Positions 60,301 to 64,000 of a stretch of DNA of 64,000 nt are shown here, in pieces. A program made the position numbers and the translations under genes. How positions within the stretch are numbered: the first letter of the stretch is position 1; each line of letters opens with the position of its first letter. A model generated the notes under the pieces. It made no database searches. It saw only the letters and a list, made by a program, of their open reading frames with translations, and had not been told where the DNA came from. This stretch comes from Zonotrichia leucophrys gambelii. Taxonomy: Eukaryota; Chordata; Aves; Passeriformes; Passerellidae. The stretch is from the NCBI RefSeq assembly GCF_028769735.1, contig NC_088179.1, positions 3,469,501 through 3,533,500 of the forward strand, read 5' to 3'.

Positions 60301-63300
60301 CAAATGAACATAGGTGTTATTTTAAATGAATGAGTTAGGCAGCTAAATATGCATTTGGGACATCTAAGAATAACATATAAAATATTAAATCTGTTTCTTT
60401 GACTTGCTTAGAAAGCTGTGAACCAAACCAGAATTGCAGTTTGAATGATTAACCAAGTCACTCAAGCCTTTGGTGACAGTGGAATACATAACACTAAACA
60501 GGATGGTGTATTTCACACTGTTCTGAACAGGTATGACACTTTTCATACAAATATGAGGACAGCCAAAAGGTATTTTTTCTTCTCCTAAATCAACAGGATA
60601 ACAACACTTTTTTTAGTGGGAGAAGGTATCTGAGCCAGAGATGAGCAATTTTTTCATGTACTTTATTCACAGTGCAGCATTATTTTCAGGATCTTATCAT
60701 TTTGCAAACAGCCTTCACCCCATAGGCAAAATTTATGTTGATCCCATTAAAAACAGGGAATCTAGTGCATGATGTGGAGTCATTCTAAGTCAGCAAAAAC
60801 CAGATAAACATTAAGAAAGTACTGTTCCTCTACTAAGATGAGATAAATTGTTTGAATAATCCAGCATTAACCTGCAGTGCTTTTCATTGTGAAAAACCCC
60901 CAAACCAGTTCCTTTTCTAACAGGAGCTACAGGAGATGGTTTGGATAAGCCTAAGTGTGGTGATTTTGTCAGTGTGGGCACAGGGCTGCTGAAGGATCAA
61001 GGCAAGGCTTTGGTTTGCACTTCACCCCTTCCATGGCCTCACACACACCAGGGGCCATGGCACTCAAGTGCTTCACTCCCAGCTCCTTTTTAACATCAGC
61101 ACCTGCTCAAGGACATGTTACAGCAGGAACTGACTTTCGAACGAATTTGTTACATGATAAGAAGGTAAAGTGAAATTGATTTGGTATTTGAACTCTTTTT
61201 TTTTTTTTAATATAGTTAAATTGGATATTTCCATCAAACAATAGGATTTACGCCTGGAAGTTGTTCTTTTTTTGCTGGATTGTTAGCCGTTGTTTAGAAT
61301 TGGTTTTTGTGCAAATTTCCATCATTTCTATGCATGAAATCTAATCTCTAGGTAAAAGCCATCGGTCTTAGCAGTCCCATCCTTTCCAACACGATGCTCT
61401 ATTTGAAGTCATCTTTTTTCTTTATGATGGAGTTTATTACTTGAAGCTCAGAAGAGTTTCTTATGCTCTTAAACACTTACTTTAGAAATTAGTATGCAGG
61501 CCTGCACTGCTTATTGCATACAGCTTTAATAAAACTGCAGAAACAAATCAGTGAGGTGTTTGCCTACAGAGCCAGTCAGAGAGAAATGATAAATGAATGA
61601 CTAATTCTGCAACAGAGATTAAATAATGCCAGGATTTAAAGAAGTCTTTGTGGCATTCCTGGCACCTTAAGTGCCTTCCATTACAGCCCTGTCTATTCTC
61701 ACACACTTTATTGCTACTTTCCATCTTTGAATGCTATTTTGACAAATATTTATTCAGTGTCTTGCTTGAAAACAGTTTTTGGTAGCACAAGGATGAGTCA
61801 CCAGTGATGATAAATGGTGAAAATATTCTTTGAGATCCCAACCGAAAAAAGCTTGTTTAATATAAGTTTTTAATGCAACTGCTCTATCACTGATAACAAC
61901 AAAATCTTCACAAACCACTCACAGTGGCTGTCCAGAATTTGCTTTATGACATACAGGATTCCTCTTGAGGCACTCTGAAGTATTCCCTAAAAACTGGTGT
62001 GCCTTTGTGCATTTCTGATTTCTGCAGCACAGCCCAGTGTGAAATGCAGTGACTGCTCTGTGCTTCTGTAAAACTTCTATGACCTTAAGGATCAACCAAG
62101 CTCAATATTTTATCATTTCTCTACTTGCTTTTGCTTGAAATTTTTGGACATTTTCCTGCATATTTCTGTTCTACATTTTGCAATTTTCTGACCTGTTTTA
62201 TTACAGCTTTATTGCACTGGTGTGGGACTTTCAGCTACTTTAAATGAGCTGGGTTGACCCTTCTGAAAATGACTCCTGATATGTGCTGTCCTTGGGGTCT
62301 TACATGGACAGCTGTTTTCCCATATGTAGTTATGGTCATTCCCAAGGGAAGTTAGAACTGTTGCAAACATTCTTTAAGACACTAAGACACTAATTTCTCA
62401 ATGAAAGCAGTAAAAAGAAAAGGAAGGAAACTCTGCATAGAATAAAAGGAAGTTTAAATTGTCTATAGCACCATGAAATAATAAAAAGTATGACATTCTT
62501 AAAGCATCCTGTGGGAAGACCCTCCAACTAAATTTAATTTCTTAGTGAAAATCTTGATATGGAGTTATTAATAAATCTAAACAAGCTGGATTAACGTGTC
62601 TGTTATTGCCCTGGTTTTACACTACTCTGGGAACTCAAGAAATTTGAAGCCTAGAATGGAAATTTCCTATCAAGCTATTATTTGAAGGTGAAAAGTCACA
62701 TTTACTCTCTTATTTGTCAGCTATTTCTAATATTTATCTTTTACACTGTATGTGATTTATCACTTGTGCGCCAGAATTTGTACAACACCTGCAGAAACTG
62801 GTTTGGAAATGTTCAAGATCCATTACTTGGGCAATTTCCTGAGGCCCCTCAGGAAATTTAGCTTAAAGGAAAAGCAGGTTGGCTTTCAGGTGGCGTCTGA
62901 AGCATTTCACAAAGATAGGACTGATCTTTATCCTTGCAAAGGCAGGTTAGGAGACAAAGAGGTTGTGTTATTAATAAATATAAATTCATTTATCCATGTT
63001 CATGAACTGTTTATTCCAACCTTAGAGCCAGGGTTTCTGGATGTCTGCAGTTCAGGAATAAAGCATGATGGTGCTTTTCCATGGATTTGCTTTAACATCT
63101 GGGTAGTCTCTTGACAATGTCAAAGCCTAGGAAGGCATATTTTCAAGCACATGGTGAAAAATTATGTAAAAATGCAAAACTGAGCAGCTTTCTAGTTCTA
63201 CATTTAAAAACAAAGCACAGGGTGCTGCCTAACTGCAGTCAGCAAGTGTTACTGAACTGACACATTTCCTTGATGCAATTTAGGAACAAGAAAGGTGGGC

Positions 63301-63339
63301 TATAATAGAATTATTTCATCATGAATGAACTACTGATCT

Positions 63340-63660
63340 AATTTAGTAAGCCACCTGGAAGTTACAGCATGACAGCACAAAGACATGCTGCAGCTACTGT
63401 ACATAATCAGGCTTTTCAGGTGCTTTATCTGTCAGCATGATTAAGCAATTTCATTATTTAAACTTGTAATTAAGCCATCCATATTTTTGAAACCCATTGT
63501 GAAAATCAGTATTACACATTAGGAGTTTCAAGGCTACAGAAGCAGCTCACAGCTTGCATGCAAATCAGTTTGCAAACTCTTCCTGGCACTGCAGTGAAGT
63601 GTCCTGTGTCACCGCCACAAATGAATGAACCTTGAATAGAAAGGCTCTTATTTCAAAGCT
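63340..63660. other. Stretch that might be conserved non-coding DNA
   Basis: No simple repeat, no transposon similarity and no frame of note. It carries several motif-like elements (CAGGTG E-box type, TGCATGCAAAT octamer-like, TAATTAAG). It is unremarkable except for motif density and lack of low complexity. Listed only as a candidate for a conservation test. Confidence 0.15.
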
Positions 63661-64000
63661 GCATTTTCTAATGCTGTTATTTGCTTGCACCAAATAATCC
63701 TCCTTTTCTATACTTTACCCACTAAATTTTTATTTTCTTATATATATTATTGAAATTGTAGCATGTGTACATTGTGCAACCTTGGCACAGAGAAAGACGC
63801 ACTTTATATATCCCCTTAAAGTTCCTTCCAGCTCTAAGTAATGTCTGGTATTCTAAAAATATATCATTATGGTTGCTAGTGGTTTAATAAAACTTATATC
63901 AGGCATTTGTCATGTGAAAGTAGCCATATAAACAACTCCTCACCTAAGACTGCAGGAGTCATTTAGCTGTACTATGGATTTGTCAGTTCTCACTGCACCA

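Larger units (their letters stand above)
1..64000 (+). other. CLSTN2: CLSTN2 gene body, internal part (six exons; both ends outside the window)
   Basis: Six exons on one strand, each bounded by AG and GT, join in phase into a continuous calsyntenin reading frame. Intron lengths between them are 1561, 7508, 11166, 4643 and 468 bp, with at least 29.9 kb before and 7.7 kb after. Calsyntenins are type I membrane proteins of the cadherin superfamily, found mainly at postsynaptic membranes; the family layout is signal peptide, two cadherin repeats, an LNS domain, a membrane span and an acidic tail. Calsyntenin-2 rather than -1 is inferred from wording such as EICAFKIHGQ, VLNKTSGEG and MIFKFDG, which I recall from CLSTN2, while CLSTN1 reads differently there. 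The first exon seen probably corresponds to exon 3 of the mammalian gene; that numbering is inference. Confidence 0.93.
56334..64000 (+). other. CLSTN2: CLSTN2 intron, right end not in window
   Basis: Intron after the last exon seen. 56370-57361 is retroviral LTR sequence. From about 57362 to 64000 it is AT-rich and contains no exon, RNA gene or repeat family that I recognise; the open frames here (up to 120 codons at 62752) have no family resemblance. A stretch at 63340-63660 reads like conserved non-coding DNA, which is only an impression. Confidence 0.85.

Noticed and set aside
62752..63114. Open frame of 120 codons on +
   Set aside because: No family resemblance, AT-rich intron composition, and no exon-like boundaries with matching phase.
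56334..64000. Search for the next CLSTN2 exon (expected to start with a Cys-Asp-x-Glu-Trp-His type motif)
   Set aside because: No matching segment with an acceptor was found, so the exon is taken to lie beyond the right edge.
1..64000. tRNA, rRNA, CRISPR arrays, bacterial operons or phage genes
   Set aside because: Nothing of this kind is visible; the window is a single vertebrate gene interior.

Overview
This is vertebrate nuclear DNA, most likely from a bird and plausibly a songbird. It is a 64 kb internal slice of one large gene on the + strand, calsyntenin-2 (CLSTN2). Six coding exons are visible at 29876-30071, 31633-31841, 39350-39499, 50666-50851, 55495-55743 and 56212-56333. They join in phase with no stop into about 370 codons. 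In order they encode the end of cadherin repeat 1, the inter-cadherin linker, cadherin repeat 2, the Cys-rich linker, and the first part of the laminin-G-like (LNS) domain. The product matches calsyntenin-2 better than calsyntenin-1 as I remember those families. The signal peptide, start codon, first exons, membrane span and cytoplasmic tail are all outside the window, as are the promoter and terminator.

The bird call rests on CR1-type LINE 3' ends (23755-25130 on -, split; 49564-49905 on +), several endogenous-retrovirus LTR families that look avian, and the absence of recognisable Alu, B1 or L1 sequence.

Layout. 1-29875 is one intron (probably intron 2) that continues beyond the left edge. 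It carries two LTRs of family A, two of family B and two of family C, plus a CR1 with one family B LTR nested in it. 29876-31841 holds two cadherin exons about 1.6 kb apart. 31842-39349 is an intron with two family A LTRs and one family B LTR. 39350-50851 holds the next two exons, separated by an 11.2 kb intron with a 20-bp-unit minisatellite and a CR1 3' end. 55495-56333 holds two LNS exons only 468 bp apart. 56334-64000 is the start of another long intron, opening with a rearranged retroviral LTR region just past the splice donor.

I see no second protein gene, no tRNA or rRNA, no CRISPR array and no microbial content. The many short open frames outside the six exons are chance frames in intron or repeat DNA. 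I did not find a new biological system. The observations most worth a second look are: the last exon has every third codon position G or C (40 of 40) beside an exon with 30 of 82; LTR insertions that still show target-site duplications, one of them nested in a CR1; a sense-strand LTR poly(A) signal close upstream of a coding exon; a strong competing splice acceptor at the first exon; and the duplicated LTR region next to the last donor. Counts given were made by eye; no alignment or database search was run.
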